Positions 47,246-59,225 of a stretch of DNA of 64,000 nt are shown here, one piece after another; the first letter of the stretch is position 1; each line of letters begins with the position of its first letter. A program made the position numbers and the translations under genes. The DNA is from Platycnemis pennipes (lineage: Eukaryota; Arthropoda; Insecta; Odonata; Platycnemididae), in the NCBI GenBank assembly GCA_933228895.1, contig OW121853.1, forward strand, positions 122,036,133 to 122,100,132, written 5' to 3'. The notes beneath the pieces are model-generated. The model worked only from the letters and a program-made list of their open reading frames with translations. It had not been told where the DNA came from and did no database searches.

Positions 47246-48837
47246 CCCGCGAATAATGAATTTGAGAGAGCGAGGCAAATATACAAATCCCACGCTTATT
47301 ACGAAAGGCCGCAGCAGCCAGACGACAAATACTGGAGGGGACCCTATTTCACCGAGCACTTGGGCATTCCTTTCGTGCATGGAAGAACAGGAAGCGTCGC
47401 GGGAGATAGCAGCACCGACACGGGTTGGAACTAGAGCCATCAAGTTAGCTTACGCGGGATCGCTGTTCACACAAGATTACCGACAAAGGCCGAACACGCC
47501 CGCGGGTTTGCTTGTTGCGTCTCGAGCGACTATTCCATCTATTTGTGATCAAATGCTCTAAACGTACTGGCAGAAATACATTTTTCCACTACGGTTCTGC
47601 ATTACTGACTTTACTTTTAAATCTCAAATTACTCCTTTTTTTTAATCCTTGCTTTGCTTTCGGTACAACTGACTTATTATTTTTAATAAAGCGCGAGCCT
47701 TTGCCGACCCTTCTGTCCGCTTTTTCAGGTAATAATTAAAATATCGTATTAACTATTGATTAGCTACCCCTTTTTTCAAAAATCAAGACCACAAATATAT
47801 TCGCGTTAGCAAAAAGTACAGAGATTAATCATTTACCTGGCTTCAGAAAGGAAGAAATTCCGAAAATTGAATGATGATGGGGACTCCGATAATTTTTTTT
47901 GGCGAAGCCTGAAAGTTCGTATTTCCTGGACAGCAAAATGTTCACAGACTTAACCACTCCCCAAAGGATAATAAAGTCCATAGTGCGGCAGAATCTAAAC
48001 GCAGAAGGCCAACCTAGAGGTGAAGTGGGGAGTTAATCAGGAGCCCAGATTATTCAGCAGTTTGTCCGACCCCATATCAATTCCAAAGGAAACCATAATG
48101 GTGTATACCAAAATTCTCTAATTGTCTAAAAAAATGCTCTATTCCCAAGTTTTCAGCGCTTGGCAAGAATTTTGAACTGGTCCGGTTTTGGAAAATAGTT
48201 CACCCACCCTCGGCCTTGTGGGTGAGTCCTTTACCATCAAACCAATTATAATCACTTTGGCCAGTTGTTCTTAACCAGGGTTGAACGCGGTGGTGCATAA
48301 AAATCTTCTTTCAAGCTTTTTGGAAAGCTCCGAAAAGGAAACTACAATAAACAGCCATTGTTCCGTAATTTCGTTCCGGCAACCTACAAGTACAAAATAA
48401 TTTGTTAGGTAGCCTATGGAGTTTATTTCAGTAAAGTGATATGGCAGCAAAACATAATTATAATTAAGTGAATTGCATTAATATTTTAAGATGGAGAGAG
48501 TGCAATTTTCTCCCTTATAGCGAATAAAATTTAAATATCTTTGCGAGGGCGTGCGAGAACACATTTTGAGTATAGAAGGGTTGTCGGAAGCTGAAAATGT
48601 TAGGAACCACTGACTCAGGGAGTGATTAAGAAGTAAAAGAACTGAAAAGAAGCACTTTTTTGTGTTGGCATCGTAATGAAACCAGAAGTTAGCATAGCCT
48701 ATAGAATGTCAGGCTACTAAATTGTAGCCTACTCAGAGGGTAGCGCTAAGGAGTCCACAGTTTAACATCTCATTCAACGGACGAAGAACTGAACTGTAAG
48801 TAATTCCCCACTGCACTCAAGCAGCTGGTATAACAAT
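47246..48837. other. No recognisable feature
   Basis: The ORF 47256-47561 (101 codons) has no domain and faces an opposite-strand ORF. The remainder is AT-rich. Confidence 0.45.
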
Positions 48838-48925
48838 AAAGAATCTTTGTTGCTCTCTAGATTCAAACGCGGGCCTCTAAGGTGGAAGGTTAGTATTCTA
48901 GCCTTCCATACCAACCCGCTCCTCA
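48838..48925 (-). mobile_element. tRNA-like sequence (SINE or tRNA pseudogene)
   Basis: The minus strand has GGGTTGGTATGGAAGGCTAG (A-box-like), a possible anticodon arm and CCCGCGTTTGAATCTAG (B-box-like). Stems are incomplete and no terminator run follows directly. Confidence 0.4.
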
Positions 48926-49913
48926 AGTAAACAATAATTTGTCGTGTACTTACGAAGGCTATTTCAGCACCTTAATACCACACCAAAATGCTGTCGGTAA
49001 TTAAATTGCTTTAACAGTATTTTTTGCAGAGCCCAATTTTCCTCCTCCATTATTAACAAATATCGATATCGATAACATATTAACAAATATCGATATATTT
49101 GCATGGGGGTGCGAAAATAGGGAAAATGTAAGGGGGTGACAGCAGCTGAAAAGGCTGTAACGCACGGGCTTCCATAAATTTCGGTAGCTACACATGTAGG
49201 AGGATTGAAATGACGTAGTTCCTGTCATGGCTGCTGTACCAACATCTCCGCGAGGTTTGTGCTCAGTGATTATTCTTAGATTATCCCAGGAATTGTCATT
49301 CCTATATTCCAGCTGCTCCATGTCGCAATGTTACAAATGAGTGAGGCAAGAACTCACCCGAAATTTTCATTTCATCATTTTAGCCTCGAAGTAATAAGAG
49401 GATTTTCCCTGTTTCCTCATGTAAATGTTCTTTCGGTCGAAAGGTCAAAGGTGAATGATGCTCCCCAAAGACTCAGCTTCTAGTTCCAGACCGTTACCCA
49501 AAATAACTCTTCTCAAAAAGTGGAAACGGACTCGACGCCGATTAATGGACGAGAGAAACGACTGCTCTCTCATATATGTGATGAAAGTCGCCCCACCTCG
49601 CGAACTGTCGAACACATGGCTTGTCTACACCGAACTCCATTAGGACGGCGAGAGCAGCGCTAGCAGCAACTCTGAATGTTACGTTCCATTCGACACGCTG
49701 ACCATTTCGCCAACATGGTGGACGAGCGTGATATTTCGGGTGTCCAAAATTATGTCGCGAGGACGTCAAGGAGTTGTATCTTACAAAGCTCTTCCCCACA
49801 CCTTCCGTCCTATCATATCAGGACTCCGAGTGAATACTTACCCGTTTAAATTGTTTTTCACACTTGGTCACCCTCTTACCTACATGATTAGTCGTAAGGC
49901 TTTCTCTGTCGGC
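48926..49913. other. No gene recognised
   Basis: A direct repeat of AACAAATATCGATAT occurs at 49056 and 49081. ORFs at 49455-49799 on both strands have no domain. Confidence 0.45.
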
Positions 49914-50450
49914 AATGGGGGCGTTTACTCGGAACCGAAATCGCAATTTTGTACACGAAATCGTTACATGGAAACAAAAAAAGAATTTTAGTGAAAAAAA
50001 TGAATCTTCTAACCATAGCCATTCACTCATAAATCAAAAATTTAAATAAGCAAGAGGTGACGGCCACCGAAAAAGATGCTATGATAACATTGACGTCATT
50101 TTCCTCCCGTCCTTGACTGCTTTTAGGGTAGGGAAGGGAGTGGAGGGGGGTTCTCGGAAGGTCTGCTCGCACAGATCCTGTCGCAACTACTCCTATTGGC
50201 AGAGTCAGCTCTGCCCCCCCATTGCGATAAGGCAAAGTAGCTTCGCGGGCTCAGTTGTGATTGGACGAAGTCGTTATACGTCAGAAGTTGCACCACACCC
50301 ACTTTTCCGAAATGGTTAAAAACATCAGTTTTTCGCCACTAATAACTGGAGAAAATAATTGACGGATCAAAAAACGGAAAAATAGGTGTCTTTTTATTTC
50401 ACAAACTCTATCAGATTCGGCAATAAAAAATAATGGTAAACGACCCCATT
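49914..50450. mobile_element. MITE-1, copy 2
   Basis: The ends AATGGGGGCGTTTAC and GTAAACGACCCCATT are inverted. The 537-bp body aligns end to end with 23180-23709, same orientation, with scattered substitutions and small indels. Confidence 0.85.
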
Positions 50451-53189
50451 GCCGCTAAAATGCTGAGTGCCCCGAACTTACTCATAAAAATGAAAACAAC
50501 AACATTAATGATCGAGTCACCTCCTTCCTATTTTTCAATAAAACCAACAAATTCGATACCTATAGATAGGTTTGAACCGGCCACTTTGGAAGTGCTGGCT
50601 TATCGTAGTTTAAAAGGCGAAAGGAAGCTTTGTTATTGGTAGGAAAATTAAAAGGTCGTCAGGCTTCATCAACTAAGCCACTATGAGAGACTGATATAAA
50701 TGAAAATACTGAAGAGTCAAGGTGAAATTCATTAATAAGGGGGTGTCAGGCGAGATGTGTTGGAATTTTAACACATTGATCATCTATATTTAGTGGAAAA
50801 CGGAATTTTAATTTGATCCGTTTTTGTGTGAAGTGCCTTCATCTAATACTCTTCCAGGTTTTATCTAAACGCAATTGAATAGTGCTTGAATCGGAAGGGG
50901 AACAGCCGATAATTGATGGAATTATTTATTCAATCAGCAGTGTGGTTTCATTTATCGTTCCGTTCGTCTCCATTTTCTCGGAAATACAATTGCCCATTAA
51001 ATTCAAGGGTCCGCAAGCTGCATTTTTTTTATTTTTTTACTGTGTATTACACCCTAGGTAGCAGAAAAACCTGCTATGTACGCTACAATAAGTAAATAGT
51101 AGAACAGCTTAGCAGGCGAAGAAATATTTGTACACTAAGTAATTTTAGATTGAATTTAGTGCTAAATGACAAACTAAAGTTCCACGTTCAGTTGATGCGT
51201 TATCATTTAACTCAAACTTCAACCTAAATATCTCGGTAAAAACATCGTATCCTGACGTTCCACAAAATTAATTGAAGGGGAAGAGTTAAATTTTACGATT
51301 AAACGTTTGATATTGGATTACGAATGCACCTGCTAACACCACTGATCTCCGAAAATGCCCTGAAAAAGGGCCATTTTTGTACTTTTCCGACAGAATATAT
51401 CAAAATCCTGACGTGCTGTAGGAATTCTGCGGCTATTTGGATTCAGTGTACCAAATTGCTTAGGAAATTAATGTTTGTGCCCAAGCCATACTCCATGACA
51501 TTAAATTTGTTGACCTGAGTTATTAGTGGGGTTCGGACGACAAGGAAAATACCATATTTATTGGCGTAAAACATTCATCGGCTGTTAACTCGAATCCAAA
51601 GTTTAAGCAGATGAAATATAAAATGTTGAATGAAAGACTTGGGAGCTCGTAACGTTCCATAAAATTAACGCACATACTAACTAATATATAAGTTGTTTAA
51701 GTAATACTTGGTACATAGTATAGAATTGCAAAAATTAGCAACACGACACCCTGTACTAATCTTACACACACCGTTTAGGAAAAATTCCAAATAATCCAGA
51801 AAATGTCTAATTAAATTAACTTATATAGTGTGAATAAAGAGTCTCGCAAACAAAACATACGATACGAGTATAAAAATTAAGTTGATGAACCTTTCGGTAA
51901 TTGGCGTTTTTCCTGAAATGCTAACCCATTAGAGTATACGGCACTCAGATTAGTGAATGCCTCCAGCTGTTCAAAACTCAAGTTCCCCAACTTCAATGTT
52001 TATCCCTGCCTTCCCAGCAGAAGAGAATCTAATCAATAAATGAACCATTCGCGACGCCAAAATCTCTCCTTGATTCAGTGCGCTAGGAGTTATGTAGATT
52101 CAATCGCCGCCAACTTCGCCGAAGGGGTCCCCCGCCCTGCCTCCGACGGCGAAGCGGCAGGCACGCCACCTTCCCAACCCCCGGAAAGGGGGCAGGAAGA
52201 GGTGGAGTTGGTACCGTAGGCGAGAGAAGAGCTCTGATTTATGCGAGAGCAATAAAGCACGCGAGCGAATCGACTCCAATTGGAATCCGGAAAAAGGATT
52301 CGAAGGGTGTTGCCGATGGTATGAACGGGAGGATTTAATACCCCCCCCCACTCCCCCTCCTGCCATGAGATTCCCATTTCTCGGCGCGAGGAAGAGAGGT
52401 GGCGGGAGTAATGTTTTCACGAAAGTGTCTTAGAGACAAAAAAAAATGATTCATTTCGCACGCCTCGGGAAACTTAAACACAGGCGAGAATGCCTGGAAT
52501 GTCAACGAGTTGCCCTTGACGCAAGAACTTTCGAAAAAAAATTGCTCGCCATATCTGTCATAATATATCAATAGCTATAAAAAGTAATCAAGACGTAACC
52601 AAGCAAATCTAAGAGTACTGAGTAGTTTTACTGACGGTACTCCGATTACGTAATAATCTAGATGACTGAAATTTTCTTTATAACTACACGGCACGACTTG
52701 CTTCCACGAAATATTATGATCATCTAAGGAAATGCGAAAAATTAAGACAAACCAAAATTACAAATTGTTCACGATGAGATGATCTCTCTGTAATGGCGTC
52801 CTGTGGGTTTTTTAGATGCCTCGATTTACTGAGCCATTTGCTGGGTAGTACTTCTTGTCACAACAAAGGGAGTGAACACAACGTAAAGTCATAGTCATAT
52901 TTTCATCCCTGCTTCGATCATAGTTTACAACTTTCACCCTAATCAACGTGGATAAAATGGAAATTCAACTAATGGAGTTACTACTCTAATCCGATTAAGT
53001 CTTTGACAGTCACAGGCAAACACGTCAAAAATGAATGAATACATTATCATGGAACCCGACGATATAAATAGAATTAGCAACCTAAGTTTAGGGAAAAATA
53101 TAACTCCTTGCGGGGTTTTATGGACTGCAACTGGTGAGGTGCAACTGATCACACCATCCGACTCAATTCGAGGAATAGCTCGACATCAA
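50451..53189. other. No gene recognised; GC-rich patch
   Basis: AT-rich apart from 52090-52420, a GC-rich patch open in two minus-strand frames at once (95 and 106 codons), which argues for composition rather than coding. A B-box-like GGTTTGAACC at 50570 has no matching A box at tRNA spacing. Confidence 0.45.
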
Positions 53190-53280
53190 TACCGGACACG
53201 GGATTCGAATACGTAAAATTTCCGTTACCTGCCCCGTGCGTTCCTAAACTGGATACCAACGGCAATGCCACAGTATTCTC
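53190..53280 (-). mobile_element. tRNA-like sequence (SINE head)
   Basis: The minus strand contains TGGCATTGCCGTTGGTATCC, then CGTATTCGAATCCCGTGTCC (B box) about 45 bp later. Imperfect stems; more likely a SINE than a working tRNA. Confidence 0.4.
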
Positions 53281-54489
53281 TGCTTTCTCATCAACTACAT
53301 AATTTTTTGTACTTGTCCATGAATTCCTAGTCGTTCCACGAAATTTGGACTAAGTTAGGCCTTAAGTTGTCGTTTTTTAATGGAGAGGAGAGGGATGGGT
53401 GGGTGAGTGATCGGGCAGAAGAAGGAATTTAAGGGAGTGGAGGAAGGGCGGAGAGAAGCCAAGCACCATATTTAGAGTGATCTTAAGAAAGGACGCCAAT
53501 AGGTCTAAGAAGTAGCGGCATTCAACCGATTCAAAGCGGTTGAATTCGTTACAACCTATTTTTTTTACAGATGCGAATCGGTTGTTCGCCAAACGACTCT
53601 TATATATCATTGATATTTTTAAAACTCTCTTTCATGTCATGATTAGTTTTCGTCTCGTTAAATCGTTTTATATATGTATATAATTTTATAAATAATATAC
53701 TAATTTCAGTACATCGTTTTTTCATCAGTGTATATAAAATGCCAGGGCAGATAACTGGATATTAAATTTAATTTAGTCTAACCAAACAATATAAGGTCAT
53801 CCAATGAAAGGACAGTTATACTTAAAGTGCTCTCCGTAAGCACAGATCGGTATGCTACTAAAAATTCTACTACAGCAATTATTCAATCCCGGACACTCAG
53901 TATGGGAAGCCAATCAATGAAGAAGGAAACAAAAGGGCGACAGAAGAATTGGAAACAGGAAAGAACGACTTTCACCCCGTGAACGGGAGCGGGCACACCA
54001 TCCACCACTCAATGCCCAACCCAATGGAGTTCTCCACACTCAGAAGACCCCCTTGTTTGATTCGACTCCACACTTGACGAAAGGGGAAAGCACGGCATCT
54101 TGCCTTTGAAGAACCCTTCACCAAGAGGACGCTGTTGCTTCTCCCCAAGAAGCCAATCCACTGAAGAAGTAATCAATCACACACGCACCATTTACTGATA
54201 AAGAGTTCTTCCTCAACAACCGCACACTACTAGACGACAAAAAAGCATTGTAGGAAATAACATTAGTTCCCAAAGGCTAAGGACGACGACTGGCACAGGC
54301 AAAATAACCAGCAACATAATCGCGTGAAATCAGAGATCGATTGACGTTGCCCGTAAGGCAAAGGCCCTGCTGTCAGTTCATATTAACGTCACCGCGGTTG
54401 GCTCTTCGCCTGTGATGACGGTTTTAAGCCGAAAATGTCAATGGCAATGTGCTTAATCAGAATACTGACAAAAGGAAGACAGATGAATC
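53281..54489. other. No gene recognised
   Basis: AT-rich then mixed sequence. A small hairpin motif CTGTGATGACGG...AAGCCGAAAATG at about 54409-54438 is discussed in the findings. Confidence 0.45.
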
Positions 54490-55305
54490 CGCAGTTCACC
54501 AAATAGCACCGTGTCCAATCGTATTCATTACATTAGAGCCAGAAGACGATTTAAAATTCCGAAGTGTAGGACAAATGTATATCACTCGTCAACTATTAAT
54601 TCTGGCCTAAGAATATGGAATAGGATTCCCGATAACTCTATCAATATACATCAATATAAATTAAAAATTTTATCATATCTGTATGAAAAATATTATTGTA
54701 GCTCAGGATAAACCGCTTGTATATGACTACTTTGTTCCTGTTTCCGTATCTATGCTTGTTAATCATTATGCTATTCATATTATTTGTTGTAATTTTTTTA
54801 TTTAAACTGTACTCTTCTTGAATACATGTATTGGTAAGTTTTAGTAAGTGAATGCCTCCTTTTTTTGTTACTTACGTTCCTTAATTATCTCTGTTAACTA
54901 CCATTGCAACCTGTCAATATTTTGTTCTATTTTCATTTCTTTGTGGTTATTGTATCCTATTGTGTCATGTCTCAGTGTTCAACACATAATACTGTCAAAC
55001 CCTTATACTCATGAAATTATTCATAAATATATGATAGATTTAAAGGTTATGTTAGATGTTGCACATGTTAAACCTAGAATTCCTGCGAAATTATTCTTAT
55101 TATATCATTCGGAATAACACATATTGCATATTATTGTTGTATATTTATCAACTTGTTTATTTTTGCTATTCTTTCTTCATTGTATAATTTTCGGTAAAGT
55201 GTATTCCCCATTGTAAAACCGTAGAGTCTACAGATTGTATGTATGTAATACATGTTACATAGGACAAATGTTCTAGAACAATAAATTTATATTATTGTTA
55301 TTGTA
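54490..55305 (+). mobile_element. LINE-C: C-terminus and 3' UTR of a Jockey/I-like LINE
   Basis: The ORF 54511-54711 (RIHYIRARRRFKIPKCRTNV, then SGLRIWNRIPDNSINIHQYK) matches the conserved C-terminal block of Jockey/CR1/I-group LINE proteins (cysteine/arginine stretch followed by WN.IPD). About 590 bp of AT-rich 3' UTR ends in AACAATAAATTTATATTATT and TTGTTATTG. The ORF 54848-55117 lies in this UTR and is probably chance. 5'-truncated. Confidence 0.72.
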
Positions 55306-55937
55306 ATCTAATCATCTCATTACTCACAGCCAAGCCACATCGCACACAAGGCATACAAAGGCCAAATTAGGCAAGTACCAATGAGCTGCCAAAGATCAGG
55401 TAGAAATTATTTGTCGGAGGCTAGGTCATAGAGAGCGAATCTTCAGATCGCACTAACCTTCTCCCTTAATCAAATATCATCCTTAATTTATTCAAGTATG
55501 CGAGAGGATGGAATTTGAAAAATGAATGAAAAATAGTAGAAAATAATGACATAAATGCTAATATTGAAGTGAATTACGATGTTAGCCGTGGAAGACGGTA
55601 TTATACTCTAATAATTAATTAATTCCCAATTAAGTGAAGGATTCCTTTCAAGGACGTCCGAGGCGTAATATTGTTGAAGATGCGGCAATTACTAGGATCT
55701 TCCGACTTAACCGTGTGATAGCAGTTGATGGTGTGCGCTGACGACTGATTTCATACTGGACCACGTGCAGTACTAGGATTTTCTTAATTGTATATTTTCG
55801 CCAAACTTTCAAATTATTGCTGGTGTGATCTTATTGGCAAGTTTCTAAAATATTTGGCTCTCAGTGCATTTATGAGGCCTTTGTCACGAATAAAAGTTAG
55901 TATTCTGTTGACTTCACCGTGATCACAGCCTAAATCC
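55306..55937. other. No recognisable feature
   Basis: Mixed-composition sequence between LINE-C and LINE-A copy 9. Confidence 0.45.
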
Positions 55938-56412
55938 TTCATCTACATCTACATCTACATAATACCCTGCAAGCCACCACAAAGGTGTGTGGCAGGGGGT
56001 GACTTCTCACCAACACTACATATCATGCATAAAAAAAGGAATAGTAGGTATTAATATACTAGTCAGAACTTCACTATTTAAAAAAGATAGAAATTGCAAA
56101 GCAAACATGCAAAAACATTCTGTTAGTAGGGTTAGCTTTTAGTACTCATACCAACATGCAGCTACCAATGCTATCCATTGCTACTCTCCGATTGGACATA
56201 TTTACCGTTATTCATATCCCTAATTGTACGAGGAAAAAAGGACATTTGAAACTATCAGTTCGGCAATCAATTTCTCTAATTTTGTGATTATGGTCCAGTA
56301 TGCCATAGTAAGTTCGGGTTCGCAAAATATTTTTAACGTTATCACTGAAAATATTGTCTTGGAATATACTTAAGAGATCAAGTCTATATTTCAACCTGCG
56401 ATCTGACAAAAG
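55938..56412 (-). mobile_element. LINE-A copy 9
   Basis: Starts with three CATCTA repeats and the hairpin CCCTGCAAGCCACC / GGTGTGTGGCAGGGGG. The minus strand encodes MSDRRLKYRLDLLSIFQ, NVKNILRTRTYYG and REIDCRTDSFK. Close to copy 1 in the 3' UTR (shared ACATTCTGTTAGTAGGGTTA). Cut at 56412 within the LSDRRLK codons. Confidence 0.88.
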
Positions 56413-56589
56413 TCGATGAGTATCGTTCTAGGAAATGGGCAACCGTGGAAGAAATCATTAAAAAAAAACAAATTATTCACAGAAAGGATTTCGCAACAGC
56501 CGCCTTCATATGTAGAGTTGGTGATGTCCGCTCTCTGCGGAGCACAGAAACCTCGGACGCAGGCTGCAGCCGCTGCTGCCGCGCCAAGC
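56413..56589. other. Unassigned spacer with alanine-codon run
   Basis: An ORF (56416-56745 +) encodes TQAAAAAAAPSKK from a GCNGCN-type run and then runs into Penelope-like sequence. Origin unknown. Confidence 0.35.
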
Positions 56590-56926
56590 AAGAAGGGTTT
56601 GTCTTTGCATCTCATTTATCTGGTTTTAATCACGCTTGATTTTAGAGAACAGATTTCAGATTTTCATGGCAAAGGTGCAAAGCTGCATTTGTATAGAAAA
56701 TCCGAAATTATATCAGCATCTCAGGCTTGTGACAGAAATCGTTAAAAGAAAGTGTCCCGTTTAATGGGTTCCTATTTTATCACATATCTGTGCCGCTAAT
56801 AAAAAGCATCCCCCCATCATCTTCCTTAACAACGACCTTCAACACTTTCCTTATTCCACATCATCATACCCTCTAAGCTACCCCAAACCTCCCCTGCAGC
56901 ACCTACCTCCCTCTTTGTGAATATAT
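56590..56926 (+). pseudogene. Penelope-like element 2, first part
   Basis: Encodes FVFASHLSGFNHA, then with frame changes RCKAAF and IRNYISISGL, matching the distal GIY-YIG region of element 1. The 3' UTR (CCTACCTCCCTCTTTGTGAA) aligns with 46810-47110. The alignment stops at GAATATATA and resumes at 58591. Confidence 0.75.
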
Positions 56927-57124
56927 AACGTAGAATCTATTAAACTAACGGGATCTGGTAACACGGTCGGGTAGCTTGGTTCTTCCACTCCAAATCCCTA
57001 GCCTTAGAGATGTCTTCGACGCTCTGTCTTCCATTGGCAGCCGTTCGACTTGAAGCTACCACCCGCTTCTCCCGCCAGGTGTGAATTGCGTTCTGTGATT
57101 CGTTTTTTGTGTGAAAAAAAATTG

Positions 57125-57840
57125 CACCGATGGGCATTCATTCCCAGATGTTTGAAGTCTACGGATAAAAGTGTATGAGACGTACAACACGTACGATAAT
57201 GGTGCAAAGAGATCAAAGACGGGCGTACAGACGTCCATGATGAGCAGCGTTCCGGACGGCCATCAGTTTCTGACGAAACGATTGCAAGAGTGGAAGAAGC
57301 AATGCTTAAGATCGAAGGGTAACTGTTTGAGAGCTCTGCAAATTGATCCCTGAGGTCGGTAGAACCTGTATTGACACGATTCTGACAGATCGTTTAGGGT
57401 ATTCTAAGGTTTAAGCAAGGAGGATCCCAAGAATGCCTACGGAAAATCACAAACGGTCCTTTCGTCCGCACACCACCCTTGTGACAACCAATCTTCTCAA
57501 CCAATTTGGATGGGATACCGTCACACACCCACCATACAGCCCGGACATAGACCCAAGTGAATACCATCTCTTCCCTGAATCAAAGAAATACCCGGGTGGG
57601 ATGCATCTCAGATGAGCCGAAAGAAGCGGTTATAAGCAACCTTCGCGGCGCGGCGGGAAAGTTCTACGACTCGGGCATCAAGAAAATGATACACCGCATG
57701 CAAAAATGCATCGATCTCAATGGCAATTATGTAGAAAAATAGGGAAAACCCTAAACTTTCCAAAAATTTACGATTTATTGGAAATACATATGTTTTTCAA
57801 TGTGAAAAAACAATGGGAAACTTATTTTACGGACAACCCT
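57125..57840 (+). pseudogene. Mariner remnant
   Basis: In pieces: IHSQMFEVYG then VYETYNTYDNGAKR, KDGRTDVHDEQRSGRPSVSD, ETIARVEEAMLK, TDRLGYSKV, and 57433-57615 TTLVTTNLLNQFGWDTVTHP with PYSPDIDPSEYHLFPESKK; then SNLRGAAGKFYDSGIKKMI. This follows mariner transposase order, but the middle (with the first two catalytic Asp residues) is missing, and the usual APSD third-Asp box reads DPSE. The 3' end CTTATTTTACGGACAACCCT resembles a mariner inverted terminal repeat. The 5' boundary is unclear; 56927-57124 may belong to it. Confidence 0.85.
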
Positions 57841-57841
57841 A

Positions 57842-58590
57842 GTACTTAGGCGTCACCATCACTGAAGACATGTCATGGGGGAAACACATCAGGGAAATAA
57901 CTAGTTTAGCAAACCGTAGATTAGAATTCGTAAAAAGGGTTGTAGGCAAATGCGATGAGAGAGTACGAGAAAGAAGATATTTTACACCTGTCAGGCCTCG
58001 TTTAGAATATGCCGCAAGTATATGGGATCCGTACGAGGAAGGTATGATAAAAGAATTAGAGCGTGTGCAAAGGAGATCCGCTAGATTTGTTAAAAGCCGT
58101 TATCATAATTGCATAAGTGTTACGAGTTTAATAGAAGAACTAGGATAGGATTAATCTCAGAACGCAGGTTTTAATTTAGGTTAAATCTTTTAAGTAAATT
58201 CGAAACCGATTTGTTCACAGATGATGTTAGATACATATTAAGAACCTCTGGGTTTGATCAGATTAACTAGATTAGAGATATAGATTGTCGTACCGATAGA
58301 TTTAAAATTTCTTTTTTCCCGCGTACCATAAGAGAGAACAATAGGCAGCGTAGCAAAGGGGTAAGTTAAATATAGTTAGAGTAGTCTGTAGTGCATGATG
58401 CATGTAATAACAACCAATAATCCCTTTCTTATTTCGTAGATATTAACCATCTAGCTGCATGCGACCTTATTATCTAGCATGTCTCCATTAAATATACTAG
58501 TTGCACGTCAATAGTGCATGTTTGGTGATCTTCACCCCCTGCCACACACACTTGTGGTGGCTCGCAGGGTATTACATAGATGTAGATGTA
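57842..58590 (+). mobile_element. LINE-A copy 10, the longest coding copy
   Basis: From YLGVTITEDMSWGKHI, the ORF 57870-58148 reads SLANRRLEFVKRVVGKCDER, FTPVRPRLEYAASIWDPYEE and ELERVQRRSARFVKSRYHN, then breaks at GLG/W; later frames give FFPRTIRENNRQR. The 3' UTR has the CCCCCTGCCACACACAC / GGTGGCTCGCAGGG hairpin and ends TAGATGTAGATGTA. Its insertion point lies inside Penelope-like element 2. Confidence 0.9.
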
Positions 58591-58722
58591 TGGTCTCGCC
58601 ACTGTGAGAATGTCGGAGTACCTACCCTTGATGATGACTCTTGTGTCGAAACCGGTAGGGCATAGTATGTCCATTAATTGTGCGAAAAATACATCGTTTT
58701 TTCAAGTTTTCTTTCAATGCGT
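58591..58722 (+). mobile_element. Penelope-like element 2, second part (3' terminal region)
   Basis: TGGTCTCGCCACTGTGAGAA continues the alignment with element 1 (GGCTCACCACTCTGAGAATG at 47115). It carries TTGATGATGACTC...GTGTCGAAACCGGTAGGG at 58632-58661, and ends near TTTTCTTTC as element 1 does. Confidence 0.78.
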
Positions 58723-59112
58723 CCCGGCACCAAAGGGTGCACGCGCAAGCACAAATCACCGCCGTGACAACGGCTGCACGACTCGGGGCTTGCGTCAGCT
58801 CTCTGCAGGGGGAAACTCGGCGACCTTGGCGCCCGGCGCCGAAGGAGATGCTCTGCGCCGCGACCTTTGACTCCACAGCACCATGTATTTACAGGGCGAC
58901 CTTAATTTATGAGCACTCGGCTGGCATAAATGAGTATGCCTGAGCCGATGGGATTCTACCGACCTTTAAGTGCTATCTTCACCTGAAGAAGTCTCAATTT
59001 TCGTTTTATCGACGCGGAATCCGCAAGCGAGAGAACGAAATAAAGGACGGAGTTCACGGACTTCGTACAGAGGAATCCATACACGATATCTACGTACGAA
59101 TATATTTATACT
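58723..59112. other. GC-rich patch, no gene recognised
   Basis: 58740-58880 is GC-rich with ORFs on both strands and no recognisable domain. Confidence 0.45.
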
Positions 59113-59225
59113 TCATTATCATCATCAATCAAGAATCCTTAGATTGATTTAACGCAGCTCTCCACTCGATTCTCCTATCAACTAACTTCTTGAAATCCAA
59201 ATAGTTCTTCTCCTTTACGCCCGTC
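59113..59225 (-). mobile_element. RTE fragment 7, 3' end
   Basis: Starts with an ATCATCATC tail and, on the minus strand, encodes EKNYLDFKKLVDRRIEWRAA, the last residues of the RTE protein. It lies just upstream of, and opposite to, the long RTE copy. Confidence 0.82.

Noticed and set aside
50560..50690. tRNA-like sequence on the minus strand
   Set aside because: A B-box-like GGTTTGAACC is present, but the nearest A-box-like sequence is over 100 bp away, too far for a tRNA head.
52090..52420. Minus-strand ORFs of 95 and 106 codons as an exon
   Set aside because: Two frames of the same strand are open over a GC-rich patch, with no recognisable protein.
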